A stretch of 39,346 bases of DNA from Planctomycetota bacterium (GCA_021161675.1 JAGHAF010000089.1:1-39346), one strand, 5' to 3'; positions 25,875 to 36,062 are shown, numbered from the stretch's first letter. The notes: generated by a model from the sequence alone, not told the origin. Numbers and translations are program-made.

Positions 25875-28800
25875 GTGAGCGTGGCACTGAACATCGAGTG
25901 GCGGCACAGAATCGAACAATGGCGCAAGGCGCTGCGGAGGCTGATCTACAGACCGTTGGGCGCGATAGACCTCAGTGGCTTCACCACAATCGAGCAGCTA
26001 TCCCCCGAGGCGGCGAAGGAGGGGCCTTTCCAGCCCATGCCGCCGGGCACGAAATGGGGCGCCAAATGGGAATACGCCTGGATGAAGGGCACGGTGTCCC
26101 TGCCGGAAGAGGCGGTGGGCCGGCGCATTGACGTTCGCCTCAGGCCGGGCGGCGAGATGCTCGTTTTCCTCAACGACAGGGCCATCGGAGGCGGAGACCT
26201 CACGCTCACACTATCGGGCCGTGCGGGAGAGGTGTTCAAGATATTGGTGGAGACTTACGCCGGTCACGGGCCGGCCGTAGTTACCGCGGGCCCTGTGCCG
26301 CCGGGCAAAGAGACTGTCCCGGAGCCGCCGCCCACGCAGCAGACTGTCGGGGAGTCCACGTTCGGCATCACCGAGGAAGATGTTTTTCAGCTCTGGATGG
26401 ACGTGGAGACGCTGTGGAGCCTGAGGGAAAGCCTGGATGAGGACATGCTTCGCGTCTCGGAGATTGACGAGGGGCTGCGCGACGTCACGCGGATCGTTGA
26501 CCCGGAGCTGCCTGAAGATGAGATGCTGGAGAGCGTACGGGCGGGAAGGGAGCGCCTGCGGCCGCTGCTGGAGTGCCGGAACGGCTCCACCTCCCCGCTG
26601 ATGTACGCCTTCGGGCACGGGCATCTGGACGTCGGATGGCTCTGGCCTCTGGCGCACACGGATCGTAAGGCCGCCAGAACACTCGCCGGGCAACTCGCGC
26701 TGGCCCGGCAATATCCGGGATACAAGTTCATCCACAGCCAGCCCGAGCTGTTCCAGCGGGTCAAGGAACGCTACCCCGAACTCTATGGCCGGGTCAAAGA
26801 GGCCATCGCGAACGGGAGCGTTATCGCAGAGGGAAGCACCTGGGTGGAGATGGACACGAACGTGACCGGGGGCGAGAGCCTGATCCGGCAGTTCCTCTAC
26901 GGCAAGCAGTTCTACAGGGAGGAGTTCGGGGTCGAGACGGAGCTGATGTGGCTGCCGGACGTGTTCGGCTATTCGGGCGCTATGCCCCAGATCATGCGGG
27001 GCTCGGAGGTGAAGTACTTCGCCACGGCCAAGATATTCTGGACATATAACGGCGGCGACCCATTCCCGCGTAACACCTTTTATTGGGAGGGGATAGACGG
27101 TTCCCGCGTGATCGTCCACCTGTGCGATGAGTACGGCTCCCAGATGCGGCCGTCGGACGTGATCGAGCGATGGCGGCAACTGCGCCGGAAGGAAGGCATA
27201 AACAGCCGCCTGATGCCGTTCGGCTGGGGCGACGGCGGCGGCGGCCCGACGGCGATACACCTGGAGTTCGCACGGCGCGAGCAGGACCTGGAAGGATGCC
27301 CCAGGGTGAAAATCGCTTCCCCCGTGGATTACTTCCACGACCTGGAGGCCGGGGGCGCGCCGGACGCCCGCTACGTCGGGGAACTCTACTTCCAGGCCCA
27401 CCGCGGGACCTACACCTCACAGGCATGGACGAAGCGGCTCAACAGGAAGTCCGAGGTCGCCCTTCGAGAGGCCGAGATGTGGGCCACCCTGGCCGGCGGG
27501 CGCGAGGGCTTCGAGTTCTCGCCGCGCCGCTTCGACGAAGCATGGCGCCGCGTGATGACCAATCAGTTCCACGACATACTGCCGGGCAGTTCCATCGCAC
27601 GCGTCTACGCGGACGCAGAGGCCCATTTCAAGTTCGCCATCCGGGAGGCGGACCAGGTGGCCGAGGCCGCCCGCAAGGCCCTGGCCGATGCGGACGGGGA
27701 GGCGCTGACGCTCTTCAATTCGCTCTCCTGGGAGCGCTCGGCGCTGGTCCAGCTGCCGGACGGCTGGCAGGGGGCGCGGGCCGCTGACGGTGCGCCCTTG
27801 CCGGTGCAGCAGATGGAAGGTGAGCTCGTCAGCGAGGTGAGCGTTCCCTCCTGCGGCTGGACGACGATCCGCCGGGGCGAACGGGCGGAGGTCCGCTCCG
27901 AGCTGAGCGCCTCCGAGCATGAACTGGAGAACGCGCTCCTGCGGGTGCAGTTCGACGCCAAGGGGCAGATCACCAGTATCTTCGACAAGGAGTCAGACCG
28001 GGAGCTGGCGGCCGGCCCGTGCAACGCGATCCGCATGTACAAGGACGTGCCCACTGCGTGGGACGCATGGGACATTGACAGCATGTACGAGGACACGCCG
28101 GTCGAGCTGGACGAGGACGCCTCCATCGGGGTGGTCTGCGAGGGTCCGCTGACGGCCGCGCTGCGGATTCGGCGCCGAATCCACAACTCAGACCTGCTGC
28201 AAGAGGTGAGCCTGGCGCGAGGGCGCCGGCGGGTTGATTTCCGCACCACGATAGACTGGCAGGAGCGGCACAAGCTGCTGAAAGTGAACTTCCCCGTGAC
28301 CTTCTATGCCACCGAGGCGATTCACGAGATACAGTTCGGCCACATCCGGCGGCCCAATCACGCGTCCCGCCCCTTCGACGAGGACCGCTTCGAGGTGAGC
28401 AACCAGAAATGGACTGCGCTGGCCGAAGGGATGCGCGGCTTTGCGGTGCTCAACGACTGCAAATACGGCGTTAACGTGGCGCAGAACTCCATCAACCTGA
28501 CGCTGCTGAAATCGCCTCTCGCGCCCGACATGCGCGCGGACCAGGGGCGCCAGGAGTTCACCTACGCCTTCTACGCGTGGAACGGCCCGTTCTGTGAGAG
28601 TAACCTGATACGGGAAGGCTACGAGCTGAACTATCCCGTCACCAGCGCCGCCGGCGCAGGCGGCGAGGCGTCCGTCCTGGCCGTAGACGCTCCCAACGTG
28701 ATAATCGAGGCGGTCAAGGCGGCAGAGGACGGATCAGGTGACGTGATCGTGCGCCTGTACGAAGCGATGTGCACGGCGACCAGGTGCAAGCTGGTCACCT

Positions 28801-28931
28801 CGCTTCCTCTCAAAGGGGCGGTGGAGACGAACATGCTGGAGCGCGCCCGGGAGGAACTACAGGTCGAGGACGATGGAGTCGTCCTACAACTGCGACCGTT
28901 CGAGATCAAGACGGTGCGCATAAAGCTCTGA
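25875..28931 (+). CDS. Glycoside hydrolase family 38 alpha-mannosidase
   Basis: YAFGHGHLDVGWLWPLAHTDRKAART, FIHSQPELFQRVKERYPELY, EGSTWVEMDTNVTGGESLIRQFLYGKQFY, LMWLPDVFGYSGAMPQIM. GTG start. Confidence 0.96.
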   Translation: MSVALNIEWRHRIEQWRKALRRLIYRPLGAIDLSGFTTIEQLSPEAAKEGPFQPMPPGTKWGAKWEYAWMKGTVSLPEEAVGRRIDVRLRPGGEMLVFLNDRAIGGGDLTLTLSGRAGEVFKILVETYAGHGPAVVTAGPVPPGKETVPEPPPTQQTVGESTFGITEEDVFQLWMDVETLWSLRESLDEDMLRVSEIDEGLRDVTRIVDPELPEDEMLESVRAGRERLRPLLECRNGSTSPLMYAFGHGHLDVGWLWPLAHTDRKAARTLAGQLALARQYPGYKFIHSQPELFQRVKERYPELYGRVKEAIANGSVIAEGSTWVEMDTNVTGGESLIRQFLYGKQFYREEFGVETELMWLPDVFGYSGAMPQIMRGSEVKYFATAKIFWTYNGGDPFPRNTFYWEGIDGSRVIVHLCDEYGSQMRPSDVIERWRQLRRKEGINSRLMPFGWGDGGGGPTAIHLEFARREQDLEGCPRVKIASPVDYFHDLEAGGAPDARYVGELYFQAHRGTYTSQAWTKRLNRKSEVALREAEMWATLAGGREGFEFSPRRFDEAWRRVMTNQFHDILPGSSIARVYADAEAHFKFAIREADQVAEAARKALADADGEALTLFNSLSWERSALVQLPDGWQGARAADGAPLPVQQMEGELVSEVSVPSCGWTTIRRGERAEVRSELSASEHELENALLRVQFDAKGQITSIFDKESDRELAAGPCNAIRMYKDVPTAWDAWDIDSMYEDTPVELDEDASIGVVCEGPLTAALRIRRRIHNSDLLQEVSLARGRRRVDFRTTIDWQERHKLLKVNFPVTFYATEAIHEIQFGHIRRPNHASRPFDEDRFEVSNQKWTALAEGMRGFAVLNDCKYGVNVAQNSINLTLLKSPLAPDMRADQGRQEFTYAFYAWNGPFCESNLIREGYELNYPVTSAAGAGGEASVLAVDAPNVIIEAVKAAEDGSGDVIVRLYEAMCTATRCKLVTSLPLKGAVETNMLERAREELQVEDDGVVLQLRPFEIKTVRIKL

Positions 28932-28938
28932 GACAACC

Positions 28939-31131
28939 ATGGACGAATTACTCAAACTTGCTAAGAAGGAAAAGCTCGACGAACTCGAATCGGCATGGAT
29001 GGAGCTGATAGAGGAGGAATCGCTGGACCTGGACAGCGTGCTCCAAGCGCCGCAGGTGCTGGCGCAGCGGGGGCACAAAGAGCGCGCCGAGTCGCTCCTG
29101 TGGTTCCTCGCCGACGCGCTGAAGGAGTCCGGCCGGCACGAGGAAGCCTTTCGCGCCGCGAGGGCGGGCGCCATGATCGTGCCGGACAGCGAGTTGCTGC
29201 GTGGGCTGCTGCTGGAGTTGTATCGCCCTTATTGCGAGCATCGCGCCGATGCGGAAGACCTGCTGCAATCTACGCTCGGCGCCGAGGGGATGGCTCTGGA
29301 CCAGGGCGTCAGGTCCCTGGAGCAACTTGTTCAACTGGCGCCGGGGGCTTACGTATTCGACTCACGGCAGAACAAAGCTGGCAAGGTGCTCAAGTTCGAC
29401 GTCCAGCAGGGCGGGCTGGTCGTGCAGTTTCAGGACGAACAGCGGACCTATTCATCGGCTTTCGCCACCCGGCTTGAGGCTTTGAGCGAGGAGGACTTCC
29501 GAGCGCTGACCGTCTTCGAGCGCGCACGACTCGAGACGCTTGCGAAGGAGAATCCGGAAGAGCTGGTCCAACTCCTGCTCAGCAGCGTGGACAAGAGGAT
29601 GCCGATGAGCCGTTTGCGTCTCTATCTGGAGCCCGTGGTGGGTTCCTGGAAGCGGTGGTGGTCGAGGGTGAAAGGCACGCTCGGCCGTTCCGCAATCATA
29701 GGGATGACGGCGGGCGATTCCCCGTCGCTGTTTCTGCGACGCGAGCCGCTCACACACGAGGAGCGTCTGCTCAAGAGGTTCCGCACGCTCAGCGGGCCGG
29801 CGGAGAAACTTTCAATGGCCTTGCACATACTGCGGGAGGCGCCCGACCTTTCGGGTTCGGCTGCGGAGCTGGCCGAAACGGTCGGGCAAGAGCTGGCGGC
29901 CCTGCAGCAAGAGGCGCTGGCAAGCGCAGACGTGGTGGCCGTGGCGGTGGCAGCGGTGATTGACGCGTTCGCGCGCCGGTTCCCCGATCTGAAGCTCGCG
30001 GAGGCGCACCTGCCGGACAAGCTGAACTCGGCGGACGGAGCGGCGATGGCAGAACGCATCGAGGGGCCGGAGGTATTGATCTGCGTCGCCGAGTTCCTGG
30101 CGCGGGAAAGGCCGGCGGGATGGGTGGATTTCCTGAGCGCGATGATGCTGGGCGCCCCCCGCCGAGTCTGCGAAGCGGCCGCGCGGGCGCTTGCCGAACA
30201 TGGCGAAACCGAGGCGCTGCGCCGGGCGTGCAGGACGATCCTGCAAAGCCCGGACGTCCGTCTAGGCGCGGTGGTGTGGTTGTGGCATGAATCGGCGACC
30301 GGGAAGGGGGCGATTCCAAAAGACACTGTGGAGCCGCTTTCCGCACTCTTCAAGCTGCTGAACGTGGGTGGGGCGCTGATGCGTGACACAACGCTTTCTG
30401 CGCAGGAGCGCAAAGAGTTCGTTAGTGAAGTGCGCGCCGCCGTAACCGCGCGGAACGGGCAGTTGTTGGAAAGGACGCTGAGGGATGTTCCTTCCGAGAA
30501 GCTTGCCACTGCGGCGGGGATGTTGGAACGGAGCCCCCTGCTCACCGAGGGTATGCAGGCGAGGATAACGGCGATGCTCCGCCAGATTGATTCCAAACTG
30601 TTCGTCCAGGAGGCGGAGCTCTGGGAAGAGGATGTCATCTACACGACGGAGGAAGGGCTGACGAAACGCAAGGCGGACCTCCAGCAGCTGGTCAACGTGC
30701 GCCTGCCGCAGGTCTTCCGCCAGATTGGCGAGGCGGCCAGCTTCGGCGACGTGAGCGACAACGCCGAGTATCAATCCGCCCTGCGGGAGAGGGGCAGGCT
30801 GGCCGACCTTGCGGAGCGGATACGCCTTCAGATCGAGGGCGCGCGGTCAATATCGCCTGAGATGGCCCAGGTGGACCACGTGACAGTCGGCTCGAAGGTC
30901 CGCACCAGGAGACTGGACACCGGCGAGGAAAAGACCTTCATCTTCCTGGGACCGTGGGATGCGAATCCCGAGGAGGGCATTTACGCATATAACGCCCCTC
31001 TGGGGCGGGCGTTCATGGGCAAGCGCGTGGGAGAGACGGTCAGCTTCGCAACTGAACATGAGCAGCGCCGCTGGGAAGTGCTCCGGATCGGGCCGGCGTC
31101 AGGCGCCGAAGACGCCGAGGATGAAGGATAA
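28939..31131 (+). CDS. Large GreA-type transcript cleavage factor fusion: ~560-aa alpha-helical N-terminal region plus full GreA
   Basis: C-terminal DVIYTTEEGLTKRKADLQQLVNVRLPQVFRQIGEAASFGDVSDNAEYQSALRERGRLADLAERI...VTVGSKVRTRRLDTGEEKTFIFLGPWDANPEEGIYAYNAPLGRAFMGKRVGETVSF is GreA-like (coiled coil plus FKBP-like domain). Confidence 0.9.
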   Translation: MDELLKLAKKEKLDELESAWMELIEEESLDLDSVLQAPQVLAQRGHKERAESLLWFLADALKESGRHEEAFRAARAGAMIVPDSELLRGLLLELYRPYCEHRADAEDLLQSTLGAEGMALDQGVRSLEQLVQLAPGAYVFDSRQNKAGKVLKFDVQQGGLVVQFQDEQRTYSSAFATRLEALSEEDFRALTVFERARLETLAKENPEELVQLLLSSVDKRMPMSRLRLYLEPVVGSWKRWWSRVKGTLGRSAIIGMTAGDSPSLFLRREPLTHEERLLKRFRTLSGPAEKLSMALHILREAPDLSGSAAELAETVGQELAALQQEALASADVVAVAVAAVIDAFARRFPDLKLAEAHLPDKLNSADGAAMAERIEGPEVLICVAEFLARERPAGWVDFLSAMMLGAPRRVCEAAARALAEHGETEALRRACRTILQSPDVRLGAVVWLWHESATGKGAIPKDTVEPLSALFKLLNVGGALMRDTTLSAQERKEFVSEVRAAVTARNGQLLERTLRDVPSEKLATAAGMLERSPLLTEGMQARITAMLRQIDSKLFVQEAELWEEDVIYTTEEGLTKRKADLQQLVNVRLPQVFRQIGEAASFGDVSDNAEYQSALRERGRLADLAERIRLQIEGARSISPEMAQVDHVTVGSKVRTRRLDTGEEKTFIFLGPWDANPEEGIYAYNAPLGRAFMGKRVGETVSFATEHEQRRWEVLRIGPASGAEDAEDEG

Positions 31132-31225
31132 AGGCAGGATTCTGAATTATGAAAGCTTCCGCCCAGACTTTTGCTTTTGCCGTTGCCGCACCTGCAGCCT
31201 ATTGCCTACAGCCTGCTTTTTGCCG
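31100..31225 (+). repeat. Heptad-repeat element copy I between the convergent greA-fusion and gatA genes
   Basis: CAGGCGCCGAAGACGCCGAGGATGAAGGATAAAGGCAGGATTCTGAATTATGAAAGCTTCCGCCCAGACTTTTGCTTTTGCCGTTGCCGCACCTGCAGCCTATTGCCTACAGCCTGC. Confidence 0.85.
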
Positions 31226-31232
31226 TTAGATT

Positions 31233-32729
31233 TCATCCTTTTGCCTTCTTCAGCCGCCAGTCCGTCTGGCCCTGGTAGGCGGCCGCGGCCCGCAGGAGCC
31301 GTCCGTCCTGCCAGTGCGGCGCCATCAGTTGAAGCCCGATCGGCAGCCCCTCCGGACTGAAGCCGCAAGGGACGGAGGCCGCTCCTATGCCGGCCAGGTT
31401 CGCGCTGATGGTGAAGATGTCGCTCAGATACATTTCGAGCGGATCGTCCGTCTTCTCCCCTATCTTGAAGGCGGGCGTGGGCGTGGCGGGGCAGAAGATC
31501 AGGTCCACCTCCTCGAAGGCGCGGTCGAAATCCTCCTTGATCAGCCGCCGCACACGCGCCGCCTTCAGGAAATATGCCTCGTAATAGCCGCTGCTCAGGG
31601 CGTAGGCGCCCAGCATGATGCGGCGTTTTACCTCCTCGCCGAACCCCTGGCCGCGCGTCTTGCTGTACATGTCGATCATGCTGTCGTGATCGTCGCTGCG
31701 ATAGCCGTATTTGACTCCGTCGTAACGGGCCAGGTTCGAGCTGGCCTCGGCGGTGCACAACACGTAATAGGTTCCCACCGCATAGCTGGAGAGGGCGCCC
31801 CCTTCGACGTCGATCCGGCTGTGGGGAAGGGAGACGTCGACGAACTCCACGCCCATTGATTCAAATACGCGCCGCGCCGCCTCCAGCGCGTCGCACACCT
31901 CGGCGCTCAGGCCGCCCTCGACGTAGAACTCCTCCGGCACGCCGAACCTGGCCCCCTCCAGGTTGGGAGCCCGGGTGGCCGCCACGTAGTCCTCGGGCTC
32001 GTGCCGGGCGCAGGTCGAATCCCTCTCGTCGCGGGCGGCGATCACGTCGAGCAGCAGCGCTGCGTCTTCGGCCGTCCGGGCCAGCGGGCCGATCTGGTCC
32101 AGCGAGCTGCCGAACGCCACCAGGCCGTAGCGGCTCACGCGTCCGTAGGTGGGCTTCACGCCGATCACGCCGCAGAAGGCTCCGGGCTGCCGGATCGAGC
32201 CGCCCGTATCACTGCCCAGCGCAAGGGGGACCATACCCGCCGCGACCGCCGCCGCGCTGCCGCCGCTGGAGCCCCCCGGAATGCGGGTCGGGTCCCATGG
32301 ATTCCTGGTGACTTTGAAGCCGCTGTTCTCAGTCGAGGAGCCCATTGCAAACTCGTCCATGTTAGTCTTGCCGATGATGACGGCGTCTTCGGCCAGGAGG
32401 CGCTGGACCACGTGCGCGTCGTAGGGGGGCACGAAATTGCCCAGTATCTTCGAGCCGCACGTAGTGCGCACCCCGCGGGTGCAGATGTTATCCTTGACGG
32501 CAACGGGGACGCCGGCCAGCAGCCCCAACCGTTCGCCGCGCCGGCGCTTCTCGTCCAGTTCCTTCGCCCGTTCCAGCGCCCCGTCCTCGCAGAGAGTCAG
32601 GAACGCGTCCACGGAGGGTTCGATCCGCTTGATTGCCGCCAGGTGTTCTTCGGCGATATCCAGGGCGCTGCGCTCGCCGCGCAGAAAGACGTCGCGGATT
32701 CCGACAGCCGTCTGTAGCTTTTCTGTCAT
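31233..32729 (-). CDS. gatA: Aspartyl/glutamyl-tRNA amidotransferase subunit A
   Basis: GVPVAVKDNICTRGVRTTCGSKIL, GKTNMDEFAMGSSTENSGFKVTRNPWDPTRIPGGSSGGSAAAVAAGMVPLALGSDTGGSIRQPGAFCGVIGVKPTYGRVSRYGLVAFGSSLDQIGP. The tracked start at 32912 is too far upstream. Confidence 0.97.
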   Translation of the reverse strand: MTEKLQTAVGIRDVFLRGERSALDIAEEHLAAIKRIEPSVDAFLTLCEDGALERAKELDEKRRRGERLGLLAGVPVAVKDNICTRGVRTTCGSKILGNFVPPYDAHVVQRLLAEDAVIIGKTNMDEFAMGSSTENSGFKVTRNPWDPTRIPGGSSGGSAAAVAAGMVPLALGSDTGGSIRQPGAFCGVIGVKPTYGRVSRYGLVAFGSSLDQIGPLARTAEDAALLLDVIAARDERDSTCARHEPEDYVAATRAPNLEGARFGVPEEFYVEGGLSAEVCDALEAARRVFESMGVEFVDVSLPHSRIDVEGGALSSYAVGTYYVLCTAEASSNLARYDGVKYGYRSDDHDSMIDMYSKTRGQGFGEEVKRRIMLGAYALSSGYYEAYFLKAARVRRLIKEDFDRAFEEVDLIFCPATPTPAFKIGEKTDDPLEMYLSDIFTISANLAGIGAASVPCGFSPEGLPIGLQLMAPHWQDGRLLRAAAAYQGQTDWRLKKAKG

Positions 32730-32807
32730 GGTCCCGTTGATGTCCGGATTAGGGGCGGGAAACGGCATTTTAGCGCGGCCTTCCCACGGCTGCAACCGCG
32801 CTTTTGG

Positions 32808-32837
32808 TTGACATGCCGCACCGGGTGGACGTAGCAT
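32808..32837 (+). promoter_or_regulatory. Putative promoter for hppA
   Basis: TTGACA-18 nt-TAGCAT; leaves a ~115-nt 5' UTR with a small CCCACG-TC-CGTGGG hairpin. Confidence 0.5.
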
Positions 32838-32956
32838 GTCACCTCGCCGTTTGGGGAAGGCGCTCGCCCAGGTCTTCGCTACTCTCCGCAAGCGACATAA
32901 CATTCCAAACAAAACCCACGTCCGTGGGACCGGAACTTTGTGAAGGAGTTTGCAAG

Positions 32957-34975
32957 ATGAACTCGGAAGTATTGCTGCAGGCCGTGCCCTGGCTCGGCGT
33001 GCTGGGAATGATCGTGGCCGTGCTCACCTACCTGGCAGTGCTGAAACACTCCCCAGGCGACGAAACGATGCAGCGCATCTCGGAGAAAATCCACAGTGGG
33101 GCAATGATCTTCCTGAAACGTGAGTATTCCATCATTGTCATGTTCATGGTCATCGTATTCCTTTCGCTCGGGCTTCTGCTGGGGAGCTGGTGGACGGCGC
33201 TGGCATACCTGTGCGGCGCCTTCTCATCCATGCTGGCCGGCTGGTTGGGCATGAACGCGGCGACGCGCGCCGCCACCCGCGCCTGCCAGGGCGCCAAGGA
33301 CGGCGGCACGCCCGGCGCGCTGGCCGTTGCGTTCCAGGGCGGCTCGGTGATGGGCATCTCGGTCGCCGCGCTCGGCGTGATCGGACTGGGATTCTTCTTC
33401 CTGTTCCTCAAGCATGACCCGACTCGCGCGCCACTAATCATAAACGGCTTCGCCATGGGAGCTTCCAGCATTGCGCTGTTCGCCCGCGTGGGCGGCGGCA
33501 TCTATACCAAGAGCGCCGACGTCGGCGCCGACCTGGTGGGCAAGATGGAAGCCGGCATCCCCGAAGACGACCCGCGCAACCCCGGCGTAATCGCAGATAA
33601 CGTGGGCGACAACGTGGGTGACACCGCCGGCATGGGGGCGGACCTGTTCGAGTCCTACGTCGGCTCCGTGGTCGCCACGATGGCCATCGCCGCGGTCGTC
33701 TGGCAGGGCGGCGAAGCCCTGGCGCACATGTCGCTGCCCATCCTGCTGATCGGGGCCGGCCTGGTGGCCTCCCTTATCGGCGTGGCCTCGATGGGCATCC
33801 TGAAAAGAACCAACCCGCAGTCCGCCCTGCGCAACTCCACGTACGTCAGCGGCGTCCTGTTCCTCATCATGGCATTCCTGCTCAGCCGCGGCCTGCTCGG
33901 TTCGGTAAGGCCCTTCTACGCCGTGCTGGCCGGGATGATGGCCGGCGTGTTGATCGGGTTGGAGAGCGAGTACTTCACCTCCGGCCCGCCCATCCGGAAG
34001 ATCGCCCGTTCGAGCGAATCCGGCGCGGCGACCACGATAATCACGGGGCTGGCCGTGGGTTTCAAGAGCACAGTGCTGCCCCTTCTGACCCTGTGCATCG
34101 CTATTGCCGTGGCCTACCACTTTGCCCATCTGTATGGGATCGCCATCTCCGCCGTCGGCATGTTGGCGACCATCGGCATAGTGATGTCCACCGATTCCTA
34201 CGGTCCCATCGCCGATAACGCCGGCGGCATAGCTGAGATGAGCGGCGCCGGCGAGGACATACGCGCCATCACCGACCACCTCGATGCGCTGGGCAACACC
34301 ACGGCGGCCATCGGCAAGGGGTTCGCCATCGGCTCCGCCGCCCTCACAGCGCTGGCGCTTTTCGCGGCCTACCAGAAAACCGTCGGCCTCCAGACCATCA
34401 GCCTAACAGAGCCCTCAGTGGTGATCGGACTGCTCCTGGGTGCGACCGTGCCGTTCCTGATCGCCGCGCTCACCATGGAGGCCGTGGGCCGGGCCGCGGG
34501 CCGGATGGTCGAGGAGATCCGCCGCCAGTTCCGTGAGATACCCGGCTTGCTGGAGGGCAAAGCCGAGCCGGAATCCGACCGTTGCGTGGACATCGTCACC
34601 CGCTCAGCGCTCAAAGAGATGATCATTCCCGGATGCCTGGCGCTGGTGGCGCCGCTGGCCGTCGGGCTTCTGATCAGCCCGGTCTGTCTGGGCGGCTTCC
34701 TGGCCGGCGCCACCGCCTCCGGCGTGCTGCTGGGCATCTTCATGTCCAACGGCGGCGCCGCGTGGGACAATGCTAAGAAGTGGATCGAAGACGGTAACCT
34801 CGGCGGCAAGGGCTCCGCAGCGCATAAAGCCGCGATCGTCGGCGACACCGTCGGAGACCCCTTCAAGGACACCTCCGGCCCCTCGATGAACATCCTCATC
34901 AAGCTGATGGGCGTCGTGTCCTTGGTTTTCGCGCCCCTCATCGGGCAATACGGCGGCCTGCTGGGCCGGCTCTGA
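32957..34975 (+). CDS. hppA: Membrane-bound ion-translocating pyrophosphatase
   Basis: [114 protein letters not shown]. Confidence 0.97.
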   Translation: MNSEVLLQAVPWLGVLGMIVAVLTYLAVLKHSPGDETMQRISEKIHSGAMIFLKREYSIIVMFMVIVFLSLGLLLGSWWTALAYLCGAFSSMLAGWLGMNAATRAATRACQGAKDGGTPGALAVAFQGGSVMGISVAALGVIGLGFFFLFLKHDPTRAPLIINGFAMGASSIALFARVGGGIYTKSADVGADLVGKMEAGIPEDDPRNPGVIADNVGDNVGDTAGMGADLFESYVGSVVATMAIAAVVWQGGEALAHMSLPILLIGAGLVASLIGVASMGILKRTNPQSALRNSTYVSGVLFLIMAFLLSRGLLGSVRPFYAVLAGMMAGVLIGLESEYFTSGPPIRKIARSSESGAATTIITGLAVGFKSTVLPLLTLCIAIAVAYHFAHLYGIAISAVGMLATIGIVMSTDSYGPIADNAGGIAEMSGAGEDIRAITDHLDALGNTTAAIGKGFAIGSAALTALALFAAYQKTVGLQTISLTEPSVVIGLLLGATVPFLIAALTMEAVGRAAGRMVEEIRRQFREIPGLLEGKAEPESDRCVDIVTRSALKEMIIPGCLALVAPLAVGLLISPVCLGGFLAGATASGVLLGIFMSNGGAAWDNAKKWIEDGNLGGKGSAAHKAAIVGDTVGDPFKDTSGPSMNILIKLMGVVSLVFAPLIGQYGGLLGRL

Positions 34976-35017
34976 GGCGCGGCAGGAGGCGGGACGTCGA
35001 GAACGAGCGTCAACCGT

Positions 35018-36052
35018 TCACTTTGGTTGCGGCTCTGCCGCCAGAACCGGTTCTATCTTCTGCTGGATGAGGTTCGCGAGCTCTTTGTCGCTCTTGGGCT
35101 TCTCCTGGAACGGCAGGAGGCGCCAGACTTCCGTCAGGCTGGCGCTTTCGCCGGGCTGGAGGGTGACCTCCGGCCCCACGACTTCCAGCTCCATGTAGCC
35201 TATGTCGCCCACGTATATCTCTCGGACGGCCTCCGGCTGCGGCGGGGCCTGCTTCGGCATGTCGAATGTCTTCAGGTAGAGCAGGCCATCCTCCACGGAG
35301 CCAATGCAGCCCGGAGGACCTGAGACGAAGACCTTGTCCGAGCCCTCCACCCGGCGGGCCAGCAGCATGTTGTCCAGCAGTGTCCAGTGCTCGTTCCCTT
35401 CGTCGAGGGAGGCGAATCGGCACTCAGCGCCGGGGGCCAGCGGGATGAAGCCAACCCCCCGGGTACTGACCTGCGTCACGTCCCAGATGGCCCACGTGAC
35501 CGGATTATCGGAGACGTTGACCATCGTCTGGCGCACCTGGAGCCGGCTGCCTTCCGGCGCCAGCTCTATACGCCGATCGAACCGGATGCCGCAGTCCTCG
35601 CTGGCCTGCCCGGTTACCGTCAGCGCGCCGTCTTCGCCCACCTGAACACTGCATTCTCCCCCGTCCAGCGCCGGAGGCGGGGGCCATCCCCAGTTCCTCT
35701 GCGGCGCCGGCCAGAGCTTGTAACCCCCGTAGTTCTGCCAGCCCTCCATTTTGCTCTCCACCGGACGCTCCGGCAGGATCATTTCATTGATCCACAGCAT
35801 GTTCTCGCCGCCGGTGGGCGCATATTTCATGATGCGCGCCACCTGTGGCACGAACACAACGTCTGTCTCGCCGTTGGTGAGAAGATACGCCTGCCGCCAG
35901 CCGTGAAAATTAACGCGCTCCACACGCACTTTATTCTTCTCCTTTCCGCCCTGCTCGGCGGCCAAGGCACAGCCCGGCGCCGCCGTCAAGCCAACAATCA
36001 CACACAACGCAACCGCCACGAACCGACCGCACAGATGATCGCTCATCCTCAT
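35018..36052 (-). CDS. Secreted DUF4380-like (galactose mutarotase-like fold) protein
   Basis: Signal-like MSDHLCGRFVAVALCVIVGLTAAPGCALA; YLLTNGETDVVFVPQVARIMKYAPTGGENMLWIN...NYGGYKLWPAPQRNWGWPPPPALDGG. Confidence 0.75.
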   Translation of the reverse strand: MRMSDHLCGRFVAVALCVIVGLTAAPGCALAAEQGGKEKNKVRVERVNFHGWRQAYLLTNGETDVVFVPQVARIMKYAPTGGENMLWINEMILPERPVESKMEGWQNYGGYKLWPAPQRNWGWPPPPALDGGECSVQVGEDGALTVTGQASEDCGIRFDRRIELAPEGSRLQVRQTMVNVSDNPVTWAIWDVTQVSTRGVGFIPLAPGAECRFASLDEGNEHWTLLDNMLLARRVEGSDKVFVSGPPGCIGSVEDGLLYLKTFDMPKQAPPQPEAVREIYVGDIGYMELEVVGPEVTLQPGESASLTEVWRLLPFQEKPKSDKELANLIQQKIEPVLAAEPQPK

Positions 36053-36062
36053 CCTCCCCTAT

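Noticed and set aside
3195-31225. CRISPR array
   Set aside because: Repeats are 7-nt tandem units and dispersed elements without regularly spaced unique spacers; no cas genes seen.
3195-31225. Transposase or integrase-bearing mobile element
   Set aside because: No ORF in the window resembles a transposase, integrase or recombinase; repeats are non-autonomous if mobile at all.
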